From contig JAJEKV010000059.1 in the NCBI GenBank assembly GCA_021234155.1, forward strand, positions 1,533,844 to 1,597,843: a stretch of DNA of 64,000 bases, written 5' to 3'. The position numbers and the translations under genes were made by a program. Source of the stretch: Isoetes taiwanensis. Lineage: Eukaryota > Streptophyta > Lycopodiopsida > Isoetales > Isoetaceae. Positions 1-12,600 of this stretch are shown here, piece by piece (the stretch's first letter is position 1; every line of letters begins with the position of its first letter). The notes under the pieces were generated by a model. That model was not told the DNA's origin. It worked only from the letters and a program-made list of their open reading frames with translations, and made no database searches.

Positions 1-159
1 ACAAATATAGCCTATATGTACGTACAAAGTAGCTAATAACAGGTTGATCCTTGCAATAAAGTTAAGTCTTTATATTCATGTGTGTGATCTTGCAGGGTTA
101 GTATAGGTTCGTCACCTTGGCATGATGCTGAGGACAGCATTATCCTAAGAGGGGGAGAA
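1..159 (+). mobile_element. 3' end of a Ty3/gypsy-like LTR retrotransposon with polypurine tract
   Basis: The first 159 bases look like the tail of a gypsy-type element. A purine tract at 147-159 (aagagggggagaa) lies directly before a sequence that starts TGTGACG at 160. This arrangement, with purines and then TG, is the usual junction of the polypurine tract and the 3' LTR in plant gypsy elements. No pol reading frame is in view because the element body lies left of the window. The superfamily is inferred from the tract and the LTR start, not from an integrase or reverse transcriptase. Confidence 0.55.
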
Positions 160-1680
160 TGTGACGTTCCTCGGAAATATATGTCATAAATACGTATATT
201 TCTAGGCCTCGTCACCGTACAAGCCTATCATTATAGCCTTGTACACCATAGTAAGTGGAAAATGGAGCATAACTAAGTTATTTACATAACTTAGCCAACC
301 TTAGGCTTAAGGCCATTTCCATATGGCCTCAACCTATTGGGCACCCACCACATGGAAGCATCCCATCGAAGACACATGGCAGTGACACGGAACCCTAAAT
401 ATAAGTATCCGAACCCTAATCCTAGGCCACTTTTTGGCTCCACCTACCTTGTGACCTGCTCTTCGCTCAGAACTCCAGTCCGATCACCGTTCATTGAGGC
501 GTAGCTCAGCTTGATAGACCCAAGGCAGTACGCTCATCAACGGGGAGGCGAGGAGGAGGAATCAGTCGACTCATCACCAAGTCATGGAGACCCTAGGAGT
601 TGGAGGAAGTTTGTTCGGAGCAGGTATTCATAGTAGATTCATAGGCACATCATCTGGAACCTACGATTCCAGATGAGGTAGCATCTTATCTTGTTAGTAG
701 AGCCTTTCTAGACCCTCAGTCTAGGTTTGGAACCCTAATCAATGAACCCTAACTGTAAGTTAGATGCATGCCAGTGATTAGGTTTAGTTGTATTCTCATT
801 ATTTTCATGTTATGTGGATATGTGATGTTGGTTGATCATGTTTGCTCTTCTTGTATGGGAAAGGAAGGTAGAGACCTAGTAGCCACTATTAGATGATGCT
901 TCTAGTTAGACCCCTTTAGTTCATGTTATTATGCGGCCTGTGCACAAGAACCCACCTGGCTATGGGGGCTATGGGATAACTGAGCACTACATAACGAGGC
1001 CAGTGGCCAAATGGATGGGGTTCCCTGCTGAGCGTGGCTACTGGGGACTGCCGCCCTGATCCTCCGGAGTTGCAAGCGTTGGCCTGGCTCCTGTTTTGGG
1101 GGCTTCAGTCGAGGAAGAATCGTGTGTTGCCACGATTCTCTAGCCACCCAGGGAACCACTAGACCTTGGGAAGAGGAGATGGAACTCTTTCTGCCTCATT
1201 GGACTGGGGAGATGCAACCCCGAGTAGTCTCGATGGTGATACCACGAGACTACGTATCTCGCAGGCCACCATCACACCAGAGCTTGATCTAGCCAGTCTA
1301 CAAAGTATGCTACAGGATGGGCGGATGAAGTGGTCAACCCTAGCCATTGTCTATATCCAGCCCCGCCATTGTTTATACCTCGGTTTACTCTATCTTGTAG
1401 CCTAGCCGTCAGTCTACCTCCTTACGAGTCTGAGCCTGGGTAGGAGCTCTCATGTTTTATGGCATGTTGATATCTTTGTTGGATCTATGGATGTATGGAT
1501 GTACTACCCTTCGAGGTAGTTAGATGTATTGCTATTGTTAGTGTTGACATCATGTTGTGCTTCCGCTGTATAGGAGCCCATAGGGGAAGGGCGTCAAGGC
1601 ACCTCCGTGTCCCCTTCCCGCACTAGGAGTATCTTGAGTGCGGGATAGATGGAGGGCCCATGTGGCCAGAGGGCTGGATG
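160..1680 (+). repeat. Gypsy-type LTR, copy 1
   Basis: The sequence starts TGTGACGTTCC right after the polypurine tract. The same sequence, including the run around 295-345 and the block around 870-1060, recurs at 11674-12600 and, in reverse, at 25632-26502. That recurrence supports calling it an LTR. The left end is firm. The right end is uncertain: two relatives end about 870-930 bases in, while similarity to the tandem unit to the right continues further. No good reading frame is present. Confidence 0.5.
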
Positions 1681-1879
1681 ATTTCTACGAGATGTACAAC
1701 CGGTGCCGTATATTTAGTAGGGAGCGTCACAGCAACCCTTATGTGTTGCATGTTTGCTCCCTTCCATGTTGCCTTCAAGAGGATGCATGGCGTTCCAATA
1801 TATCATATGCTATGAATATGTATAATATACTACCACATCACGGTACATGTCACCTAGTGATATGTACAAGGATAGGAGT

Positions 1880-2493
1880 TGCATGGCAAACATTATATAG
1901 GTAACCATTAGACCCATGTATTATACAAGTCCTATAATATACTCCCTAGTGGCAAGTTCATATGTTAATATGACATGCACATGTGTAGTTAGTCACATCC
2001 ACCATAAATACTTTTATATAGTCATTTGTGATAAAGATGATCTTGGGACCAACTTGCCAAGTGGCAGGGCCCTATTTAGCCATCTGACCCAATCGCATAG
2101 CTTGGCCCTAGTTTTGAGGCTATTTAAGAAAGTGACTTTAAACCCTAAAACCTTTTGGGTTCTAGGCTCTTCACAGGTTGAGGAGCTTCTGGAGCTAGTT
2201 TTGGACATTGCTAAGGTCATTTGAGCTTTGGAACTTGAGTAGAGCTTGCATATATCAGGCACTACTCCAGCGCCTTAGTTCTCGAGGCAGATCGCCATGT
2301 CAAGGTCTCGTAGTGGCAATTTGGACTAAGGGCCAGGTTAGTCTAATGATAGTGGATCAATCCTAGCTTAACAATAGGGGTTAAGCTAAACAATATCTCT
2401 ATTTTAATTTAGATGTTCTTGGACCACTAACCCTAAAACAGGACTGACTAAGAAACACTAATCCTTGTATTCTTTAGGATTAGATGTGATAGA
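1880..2493 (+). repeat. Diverged LTR-like segment with a TATA-like box
   Basis: This stretch leads into the tandem array. It has a TATA-like box (tatttaag, 2121-2128) followed by a CT-rich leader with several aaccct words, as in the 5' half of an LTR. The sequence just to its right (2494 onward) resembles the 3' half of LTR copy 1. I read it as the promoter half of a second, older LTR of the same broad family. Its start is not defined by a visible target duplication. Confidence 0.35.
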
Positions 2494-5055
2494 TGTTCTA
2501 TGGTTACAATGATGTATCATGGTATGATGCTCTGTTTTGTACCTCTTGTGTGTGGAAGAAGGGGAATGGAGACTTAGAAGCCATGTTAGTATGGTTCTAG
2601 TACTTAGACCTCATTAATTCCCATTATATTTGGCCTGTGCAAGAAGAGTCCGCTTGATCGTGGGCCAAGGGCTTTGACTGGCTTAGAACAGGGCACTTGT
2701 TCCGACGATTCTTGAGGAGGGATCCACGGTATGCGGGTCTATTGAGATCTATAGCAAGCTAAACCTAATACCTTGCCATTGTGTGAGGCCAAGGTATGGG
2801 TTTTACCCTCCTAAGTGATGCATCACCTCGGTGAAGTGAGGCAGTATGGCGAAGGCGACCTCGTCTCTCTAGCTGCCTGCAAATGGCAAGATGCCTTTTG
2901 AGGGGAGCAGCCTTCTGCTTCATCGGACGGGGAGATGAACCTGGAGTAAGCCTAGGTTACATCTCTAGTAGGCTGATCGAGATCCAAAGCTTTAAAATCT
3001 ATTTGCAAAGTATGCACAGGAAGGGCGGATGGAGCTGACTACCCTTGCCATTGTTCTATGCTAGCCAACTCCATTGTTATGACTTCTGCCTATTGTTATC
3101 TTGAGGCTCAGTCATACCACACAGAGTAAGAGTTGGGTTAGAATCTCCATAGTGTATGCTGATGTTATGATGACAATGGTGCCTCACCCTTCATGGTGAG
3201 TATTTTTTTGATATATGATTAATGCTTGTGCTTATGTTATGCTTCTGCAGTGAGATCAACCCCCAGGAAGATGGGGTAAAGACATGTCCGTCTTCCACAT
3301 CGACACTAGAGCACCAGCCAGCTGACAATGATTGCGTCGAAAGGCCTCCTGCCGACTTGCAGGGTCGACATGTGGGGATCTCTGATCCTATATGGTGGGA
3401 GCATCGTAGAGGATAATGGGATGCCAGAAGATGAGAGCAAACTACATGGTCATAAAGACAAGCAGAACCTAAAAGAGAGGAAATTGCGGAGATAATATCC
3501 AATTCCATTGAAGCAGGGCCAACTATAGAGAACATAAGGGTTGGCTTCAAGGCCACTGAAATATTTCATTTTGACTGCTCTAAGGTCACTTCATCACCAA
3601 CTGAAGGGCCATTAACCATGTTTATGGCCAAATGGATGGGCCACATGTACATCAAGTCTTTGAGGTAGAAGATGATGAGGAGAGTGGTGATCATGATGAG
3701 CAGCATGTTGATGAAATGCCCAATACACTGCAGGATGATCAAGTTCACCACATGAGGTATAAGATTGCCATTTGAATCCACAAGAAGGGCAGACAACTAC
3801 AGGTTTTTAGCACGTAATGGCAAATCTTTTTGAGCATTTGAACTTGGGTGAGTAGCATGCTTCACCTTCAATGCTGGAGCCTAGAAACAATATGCAAGCT
3901 ACATTTGAAGTGGGATGAGGCATCTGGTTATTGTCTTGGGAATGAGATGGATTCCCAAGCACAACCCGGCGCCACCAAGTCCATGCTCTTTCCATCAACA
4001 CAAGAGCAAAATTCAAGAAAGAAGGGCAAAGGGGCCTAAAATGTATAGCTTGGTGCACATTAGCAAAGGCAGCCTTTATGATAAGCTTAGGTTAGAGAAA
4101 AAAAGGAGGGTTGAAGTTGAGGTAGACAACCGAGAGGTTAAAGGGTAAGAAAGTCGAGGATTTAAGGAAGAGGTCATTAAGGGAGGAAGATAAGAGGATG
4201 GCATAGATGAAGAGGGAAGAATGAGTGAATAAAAGGAGGGCTGATGCTCAATCTGAAATCAACACAAAAAGATCTAGGGACTTTATATACCCTCATGGGT
4301 TGTTCAAGAATGTCATCCATATTTGGATGCCAAAAGGAAAAGGCCAGAGGTCAAGAACAGCCTGAGGGTCAAGGCAGGCCATTAGTCACCGCCAAAAGTG
4401 GAGATTATATCTCCACCTTCCACTTGGCTGCTACAAATCCCCACCATCTAAATGTCACTTCAATCCCAAAGGATCTATACCTACCAAAGAATATCATCCT
4501 CAACATAAATCAAGGCCCTCTATTCATCATCTCCCATACGCCCCCAAAAGTTGCTACCCCCCAAAAAAATCATTCATTTATTCCTTTATTGTTAGGTGTT
4601 GTTATAGAAAGTGGCCTTTAGATTTCTAGAATTAGGACTAGAAAAAATGTTTAATGAAACAAATCTAGGCACAGTTGAGCCAACATCCAAACTAGCATAT
4701 TGAAATGTAGAAAATGACCTATTGAGGAGTATGAACACCAAGCTAGAGCTACAGGAGGATTTAATGTAATGATGATTGCTTTCAACCCTAAATCTTGGCT
4801 CCTTTTTTATCCATTTTCTTTCAATTTCTGTTCTTTGTTGTTGATCGGATTTTGCACAAGTTTCAGCTTGGTTGAGTGGTATTCTGAGAAGATTCTATCT
4901 ATTAGGCGCTCCAATATATTTCTTATATATATGTTAAGCAGGAAGAATAGAATAGAATAGAATAGAATAGAATAGAATAGAATAGAATAGAATAGGAAGA
5001 AGATGTTGTTTAGCATGGATTTCTTTGTCAAACCATTTAATGGAAGTGGCTAGAA
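2494..5055. repeat. Tandem unit 1
   Basis: First copy of the 2.57 kb unit. Bases 2570-3250 resemble gypsy-type LTR copy 1 (the region around 870-1560). A 121-codon minus-strand frame (3191-3556) is conserved in unit 2 but carries a stop in unit 3, so I do not call it a gene. The rest has no recognised coding content. Confidence 0.85.
4945..4995. repeat. (GAATA)n microsatellite, 10 repeats
   Basis: Perfect pentanucleotide repeat near the end of tandem unit 1, ten full units plus one base. Confidence 0.95.
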
Positions 5056-7633
5056 TGTTCTATGGTTACAATGATGTATCATGGTATGATGCTACATTTT
5101 GTACCTCTTTGTGTGTGGAAGAAGGGGAATGGAGACTTAGAAGCCATGTTAGTATGGTTCTAGTACTTAGACCTCATTAATTCCCATTATATTTGGCCTG
5201 TGCAAGAAGAGTCCGCTTGATCGTGGGCCAAGGGCTTTTGACCGGCTTAGAACGGGGGCACTTGTTCGATTGATTGGAAGGGATCCACGGTATGCAGGTC
5301 TATCGGAGATCTATAGCAAGCTAAACCTAATACCTTGCCATTGTGTGAGGCCAAGGTATGGGTTTTACCCTCCTAAGTGATGCATCACCTCGGTGAAGTG
5401 AGGCCGAGTATGGCATGAAGGCGATTACCTCTCTCTAGTCTGCGCAAATGGCAAGATGCCTTTTGGAGGGAGCAGCCTTCCTGCTTCATCGGACCAGGGG
5501 AGATGAACCTGGAGTAGCCTAGGGTTACATCTCTAGTAGGCTACAGTCGAGATCCAAAGCTTTAAAATCTATTTGCAAAGTATGCAATGGGAAGGGCGGA
5601 TGGGTGACTACCCTTGCCATTGTTCTATGCTAGCCAACTCCATTGTTATGACTTCTGCCTATTGTTATCTTGAGGCTCAGTCATACCACACAGAGTAAGA
5701 GTTGGGTTAGAATCTCCATAGTGTATGCTGATGTTATGATGACAATGGTGCCTCACCCTTCATGGTGAGTATTTTTTTGATATATGATTAATGCTTGTGC
5801 TTATGTTATGCTTCTGCAGTGAGATCAACCCCCAGGAAGATGGGGTAAAGACATGTCCGTCTTCCACATCGACACTAGAGCACCAGCCAGCTGACAATGA
5901 TTGCGTCGAAAGGCCTCTGGCCGACTTGCAGGGTCGACATGTGGGGATCTCTGATCCTATATGGTGGGAGCATCGTAGAGGATAATGGGATGCCAGAAGA
6001 TGAGAGCAAACTACATGGTCATAAAGACAAGCAGAACCTAAAAGAGAGGAAATTGCGGAGATAATATCCAATTCCATTGAAGCAGGGCCAACTATAGAGA
6101 ACATAAGGGTTGGCTTCAAGGCCACTGAAATATTTCATTTTGACTGCTCTAAGGTCACTTCATCACCAACTGAAGGGCCATTAACCATGTTTATGGCCAA
6201 ATGGATGGGCCACATGTACATCAAGTCTTTGAGGTAGAAGATGATGAGGAGAGTGGTGATCATGATGAGCAGCATGTTGATGAAATGCCCAATACACTGC
6301 AGGATGATCAAGTTCACCACATGAGGTATAAGATTGCCATTTGAATCCACAAGAAGGGCAGACAACTACAGGTTTTTAGCACGTAATGGCAAATCTTTTT
6401 GAGCATGTGAACTTGGGTGAGTAGCATGCTTCACCTTCAATGCTGGAGCCTAGAAACAATATGCAAGCTACATTTGAAGTGGGATGAGGCATCTGGTTAT
6501 TGTCTTGGGAATGAGATGGATTCCCAAGCACAACCTGCTGCCACCAAGTCCATGCTCTTTCCATCAACACAAGAGCAAAATTCAAGAAAGAAGGGCAAGG
6601 GGCCTAAAATGTATAGCTTGGTGCACATTAGCAGTGCAGCCTTTATGATAAGCTTAGGTTAGAGAAAAAAAAGGAGGGTTGAAGTTGAGAGGTAGACAAC
6701 TGAGAGGTTAAAGGGTAAGAAAGCTGAGGATTTAAGGAAGAGGTCATTAAGGGAGGAAGATAAGAGGATGGCATAGATGAAGAGGGAAGAATGAGTGAAT
6801 AAAAGGAGGGCTGATGCTCAATCTGAAATCAACACAAAAAGATCTAGGGACTTTATATACCCTCATGGGTTGTTCAAGAATGTCATCCATATTTGGATGC
6901 CAAAAGGAAAAGGCCAGAGGTCAAGAACAGCCTGAGGGTCAAGGCAGGCCATTAGTCACCGCCAAAAGTGGAGATTATATCTCCACCTTCCACTTGGCTG
7001 CTACAAATCCCCACCATCTAAATGTCACTTCAATCCCAAAGGATCTATACCTACCAAAGAATATCATCCTCAACATAAATCAAGGCCCTCTATTCATCAT
7101 CTCCCATACGCCCCCAAAAGTTGCTACCCCCCCAAAAAAATCATTCATTTATTCCTTTATTGTTAGGTGTTGTTATAGAAAGTGGCCTTTAGATTTCTAG
7201 AATTAGGACTAGAAAAAATGTTTAATGAAACAAATCTAGGCACAGTTGAGCCAACATCCAAACTAGCATATTGAAATGTAGAAAATGACCTATTGAGGAG
7301 TATGAACACCAAGCTAGAGCTACAGGAGGATTTAATGTAATGACGGTGCTTTCAACCCTAAATCTTGGCTCCTTTTTTTATCCATTTTCTTTCAATTTCT
7401 GTTCTTTTTGTTGATCGGATTTGCACAAGTTTCAGCTTGGTTGAGTGGTATTACAGAAGATTCTATCTATTGGGCGCTCCAATATATTTCTTATATATAT
7501 GTTAAGCAGGAAGAATAGAATAGAATAGAATAGAATAGAATAGAATAGAATAGAATAGAATAGAATAGAATAGGAAGAAGATGTTGTTTAGCATGGATTT
7601 CTTTGTCAAACCATTTAATGGAAGTGGCTAGAA
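5056..7633. repeat. Tandem unit 2
   Basis: Second copy of the unit, 2578 bases. It differs from unit 1 by scattered substitutions and by many short indels between about 5230 and 5620. It carries the longest pentanucleotide tract of the three. Confidence 0.85.
7513..7573. repeat. (GAATA)n microsatellite, 12 repeats
   Basis: Perfect pentanucleotide repeat near the end of tandem unit 2, twelve full units plus one base. Confidence 0.95.
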
Positions 7634-10196
7634 TGTTCTATGGTTACAATGATCTATCATGGTATGATGCTCTGTTTTGTACCTCTTGTGTGTGGAAGAA
7701 GGGGAATGGAGACTTAGAAGCCATGTTAGTATGGTTCTAGTACTTAGACCTCATTAATTCCCATTATATTTGGCCTGTGCAAGAAGAGTCCGCTTGATCG
7801 TGGGCCAAGGGCTTTGACTGGCTTAGAACAGGGCACTTGTTCTGATTGCAGAGGGATCCACAGTATGCAGGTCTATCGGAGATCTATAGCAAGCTAAACC
7901 TAATACCTTGCCATTGTGTGAGGCCAAGGTATGGGTTTTACCCCTCCTAAGTGATGCATCACCTCAGTGAAGTGAGGCCGAGTATGAGCGAAGGCGACCT
8001 CGTCTCTCTAGCTGCCTGCAAATGGCAAGATGCCTTTTGGAGGGAGCAGCCTTCCTGCTTCATCCGACCAGGGGAGATGAACCTGGAGTAGCCTAGGGTT
8101 ACATCTCTAGTAGGCTACAGTCGAGATCCAAAGCTTTAAAATCTATTTGCAAAGTATGCACAGGAAGGGCGGATGGAGCTGACTACCCTTGCCATTGTTC
8201 TATGCTAGCCAACTCCATTGTTATGACTTCTGCCTATTGTTATCTTGAGGCTCAGTCATACCACACAGAGTAAGAGTTGGGTTAGAATCTCCATAGTGTA
8301 TGCTGATGTTATGATGACAATGGTGCCTCACCCTTCATGGTGAGTATTTTTTTGATATATGATTAATGCTTGTGCTTATGTTATGCTTCTGCAGTGAGAT
8401 CAACCCCCAGGAAGATGGGGTAAAGACATGCCCGTCTTCCACATTGACACTAGAGCACCAGCCAGCTGACAATGATTGCGTCGAAAGGCCTCCTGCCGAC
8501 TTGCAGGGTCGACATGTGGGGATCTCTGATCCTATATGGTGGGATCATCGTAGAGGATAATGGGATGCCAGAAGATGAGAGCAAACTACATGGTCATAAA
8601 GACAAGCAGAACCTAAAAGAGAGGAAATTGCGGAGATAATATCCAATTCCATTGAAGCAGGGCCAACTACAGAGAACATAAGGGTTGGCTTCAAGGCCAC
8701 TGAAATATTTCATTTTGACTGCTCTAAGGTCACTTCATCACCAACTGAAGGGCCATTAACCATGTTTATGGCCAAATGGATGGGCCAAGTGTAGCTAAAC
8801 ATGTACATCAAGTCTTTGAGATAGAATATGATGAGGAGAGTGGTGATCATGATGAGCAGCATGTTGATGAAATGCCCAATACACTGCAGGATGATCAAGT
8901 TCACCACATGAGGTATAAGATTGCCATTTGAATCCACAAGAAGGGCAGACAACCATGTGTTTTAGCACATAATGGCAAATCTTTTTGAGCATGTGAACTT
9001 GGGTGAGTAGCATGCTTCACCTTCAATGCTGGAGCCTAGAAACAATATGCAAGCTACATTTGAAGTGGGATGAGGCATCTGGTTATTGTCTTGGGAATGA
9101 GATGGATTTCCAAGTACAACCTGCTGCCACCAAGTCCATGCTCTTTCCATCAACACAAGAGCAAAATTCAAGAAAGAAGGGCAAGGGGCCTAAAATGTAT
9201 AGCTTGTGCACATTAGGCGACCTTTATGATAAGCTTAGGTTAGAGAAAAAAAAGGAGGGTTGAAGTTGAGAGGTAGACAACCCGAGAGGTTAAAGGGTAA
9301 GAAAGTCGAGGATTTAAGGAAGAGGTCATTAAGGGAGGAAGATAAGAGGATGGCATAGATGAAGAGGGAAGAATGAGTGAATAAAAGGAGGGGCTGATGC
9401 TCAATCTGAAATCAACACAAAAAGATCTAGGGACTTTATATACCCTCATGGGTTGTTCAAGAATGTCATCCATATTTGGATGCCAAAAGGAAAAGGCCAG
9501 GAGGTCAAGAACGACTGAGGGTCAAGGCGGGGCCACTAGTCACCGCCAAAAGTGGAGATTATATCTCCACCTTCCACTTGGCTGCTACAAATCCCCACCA
9601 TCTAAATGTCACTTCAATCCCAAAGGATCTATACCTACCAAAGAATATCATCCTCAACATAAATCAAGGCCCTCTATTCATCATCTCCCATACGCCCCAA
9701 AAGTTGCTACCCCCAAAAAAAAAAAAAATCATTCATTTATTCCTTTATTGTTAGGTGTTGTTATAGAAAGTGGCCTTTAGATTTCTAGAATTAGGACTAG
9801 AAAAAATGTTTAATGAAACAAATCTAGGCACAGTTGAGCCAACATCCAAACTAGCATATTGAAATGTAGAAAATGACCTATTGAGGAGTATGAACACCAA
9901 GCTAGAGCTACAGGAGGATTTAATGTAATGACGGTGCTTTCAACCCTAAATCTTGGCTCCTTTTTTTATCCATTTTCTTTCAATTTCTGTTCTTTTTGTT
10001 GATCGGATTTGCACAAGTTTCGGCTTGGTTGAGTGGTATTACAGGAGATTCTATCTATTGGGCGCTCCAATATATTTCTTATATATATGTTAAGCAGGAA
10101 GAATAGAATAGAATAGAATAGAATAGAATAGAATAGAATAGGAAGAAGATGGATTTCTTTGTCAAACCATTTAATGGAAGTGGCTACAATTACTCT
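7634..10196. repeat. Tandem unit 3
   Basis: Third copy of the unit, 2563 bases. Compared with units 1 and 2 it has a short insertion near 8785-8800, a longer A-run near 9715-9728, and a ~13 base loss just after the microsatellite. Its right edge joins unique flank, so this end marks the original boundary of the duplicated segment. Confidence 0.85.
10101..10141. repeat. (GAATA)n microsatellite, 8 repeats
   Basis: Perfect pentanucleotide repeat near the end of tandem unit 3, eight full units plus one base. Confidence 0.95.
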
Positions 10197-10464
10197 AAGA
10201 ACAACATCATAACGTTCTGCCAATTTCAGGGCAACTTCTTTCCATTACAGGCTAAAAATGATCGTTCGGAACCATGACATGTGAATTTGATTTATAGCTT
10301 CACAATATAAATCTTTCTTGCATGCTTGTGAATTTAATTCAGAAAATAAATAAGAAAAGTTTGAATTTATAGATCTTATTTTTGCAACGCACTACGAGAA
10401 GATCCTAGCATGAATAAGCTGTTCAGAATATATTATTTTAAAAGTAACTTTGTTGTTTGTTTAG

Positions 10465-10883
10465 TTTGATGTAAGGGATTTTGTGGGAAAGGATACCACA
10501 AAGCCAATCTTTAAACACAAAAATCTTTTGAGTAGGTAAGCTTATAATCTTTTTTTTTTTTCAAATTGTCGCTAACTATCTAATCAACCGTTTCACTATT
10601 TCTTCCTTTTTGTATGTAGTTTAATGAAGAAAATGATATGAAAGAAGATCAAGAGGAAGCATCAGATCATATGAATATAGACAAACTAATTGAAGACAAA
10701 GTACTTATAGTTGGGTTACAGGTGAAGTATATTACACAAAACTTCTTGATTTCAAAAATTAGATGAGAAATTTTTAATTGTGATCTTTTTATTTGTAAAA
10801 CTGTATAGGAAGAGGATAAACATGATTAAAAGATGATAGATGTTCGTGTTGACATTATGAAGGATTTATTTATAGAAATACAG
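10465..10883 (+). pseudogene. Three exon-like segments of an unrecognised gene
   Basis: Three short open stretches are each bounded by a pyrimidine-rich run ending in TAG and a downstream GT: 10465-10535 (donor gtaagc), 10620-10721 (102 bases, ends CAG|gtgaag) and 10809-10883 (75 bases, ends CAG|gtgctg). The second and third are multiples of three. The second encodes an acidic peptide ending DKVLIVGLQ, and the third ends MKDLFIEIQ after an in-frame TAA. The first encodes a peptide with FVGKDTTKPIF, but its phase does not join the second cleanly. I do not recognise the family. It could be a degraded gene or a captured fragment. The segments lie just right of the tandem array. Confidence 0.3.
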
Positions 10884-11673
10884 GTGCTGCTATAGATGAC
10901 ACTATTATAGGTTTACAAGGGCAAAATGCACGACCCTATAACTTTAGCTATAGATGATTCTACAAGCAATACAATTATATCGCTACAATGCCATAAAATA
11001 TGATACCACGTTCGGATCTAATGGAAAAGTAAATAGCCACATTCGGGTCAAAACATGTTAGGGGTGTCCATTTTTCCCCGAACCTATACGATACTCCCAT
11101 CGTATAAATACGAGAAATACCCTTTTCTATCAACTTTATCACCAGGAAAGGCCCTCCGTCTAACACGGACCATTTGTGATGGCCAAGTTTCCGATTGAAG
11201 GGCACGGAGGTGTCATTCACCCCATGCCTTCTAGGATATCCTATACTGCAGAAGCGTACATATTTGTTCGCACTAGCAACAATACACATAAAATAATATG
11301 CCAACTACATATAGATGGAAGGTCAATACAAACATCAACATAATGCCAACATAACATAGGAAAATGCATTATAAATGAGGATTCTACCTCGAGCTCAGAC
11401 TCAAGGGGGTCGATGACGGTTAGGGTCTCCGGATAACAACAGATGCAATCATGACAATGGAGTTGGTTGGCATAGAACAATGACTAGAGTAGTCGACTCC
11501 ATCTGCCCCTCCTGTGCACACTTTGCGGATAATCTGAAACGTATACTATAGCATGATTGAAGCCTTCAGAGACATAATCTTATGGAGTTACCCCATGACA
11601 CTACTCCAGGTTGCATCTCCCCAATTCGATGAGGCAAGAATGGGACGAATCCCTTCCTGGAGCACAAAGGTTC
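10884..11673. other. No gene recognised
   Basis: AT-rich sequence with only short, unconvincing reading frames. No splice-bounded exon, RNA gene or repeat end was seen. Confidence 0.4.
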
Positions 11674-12600
11674 TATGACGTTCCCCAGAAATATACGCTA
11701 TAAATACGTATATTTCTAGGCCATGTCACTGTACAAGACTACTTGGATAGCCTTGTACACCATTGAGGGTGGTAAAGGGAGCATGGATAAGTTATTCACA
11801 TAACTTAGCCAACCTTCGGCTTAGGGCCATTTCCATATGGCCTTACCCTATTGGGCACCCGCCACATGGAGAGAGCCATTGGCGCCACATGGCAATGACA
11901 TGGAACCCTAACCTATAGGTACTCTAACCCTAACCCTAAGCCACTTTTTGGCTCCACCTGCCTTGAGACCTGTTCTTCGCTCAGAACTCCGTTTTGATCA
12001 CCGTTCGTTGCGGCATAGCTCAGATCGATAGCCCCAAGGCAATGCACCCATCAGAGGGAGGAGAACCACCCGACTCATCATCAAGTCATGGAGACTCCAG
12101 GAGTTGGAGAAAGTTTGTCCGGAGCAGGTATTCGGTGTGGCTTTATAGGTAGATCATTTGGAACCTAGGATTCCAGATGAGCTAGTATCTTAGCTTGCTA
12201 GTAGAGCCCTCCTAGAACCCCTAGTCTAGGCTTCGAACCCTAGGCAAGGAACCCTAACAAGTAGGTAGATTCATGTGGTAGATTAGATGTTATCTTCATT
12301 ATTATCATGTTATGTTGATGTACGATGTTGGTTGATCTTATGTTTGCATCTCTTGCGTATTAAGGAGGGGGGTAGAGACCTAATAGCCATTATCTAGATG
12401 ATGCTCCTAGTTTAGACCCCTTAGTTCCTGTTAGTTGCGGCTTGTGCATAGGATGGCTACAGGGGCTATGGAATGATTTAGCACCATACAACGGGGCTAG
12501 TAGCAAAGTGGCGGGAGGTCCCTGTTGAGCGCGGCTACTAGAGACCCATGGCAGGCTAGGCCTATAGTCGGTCACTTCGTGTGGGCCGGGTATCTAGAAT
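11674..12600 (+). repeat. Gypsy-type LTR, copy 2 (solo or truncated)
   Basis: Starts tatgacgttcccc, a close match to the start of the LTR at 160, and runs parallel to it through the conserved blocks. The end matches the end of the minus-strand copy at 25632 (shared gtgggccgggtat). No purine tract precedes it and no primer-binding site follows, so a solo or truncated LTR is most likely. No target duplication was found. Confidence 0.6.

Larger units (their letters stand above)
2494..10196. repeat. Three-copy tandem array of a ~2.57 kb unit
   Basis: The sequence tgttctatggttacaatgat occurs at 2494 and recurs at 5056 and 7634 (one base changed in the third). After each start the next ~2.56 kb is nearly the same, giving units of 2562, 2578 and 2563 bases. 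Each unit begins with LTR-like sequence, has a middle of unknown origin and ends beside a (GAATA)n tract. The junctions read ggctagaatgttctatgg, while the array exits at 10196 into ggctacaattactc, so the last unit ends in the original flank. Small differences, mostly indels, cluster in the first 500 bases of the units. Confidence 0.9.

Noticed and set aside
3191-3556. A 121-codon minus-strand frame repeated in tandem units 1 and 2
   Set aside because: Nearly identical only because the units are recent copies. Unit 3 has an in-frame stop, and no domain or signal was recognised.
4244-4621. A ~125-codon plus-strand frame repeated in all three tandem units
   Set aside because: The end of the frame differs between units because of homopolymer changes, and the peptide resembles no known family.
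4945-10141. Regular repeats that could suggest a CRISPR-like array
   Set aside because: They are a plain pentanucleotide microsatellite and kilobase tandem units in a plant genome; there are no spacers.
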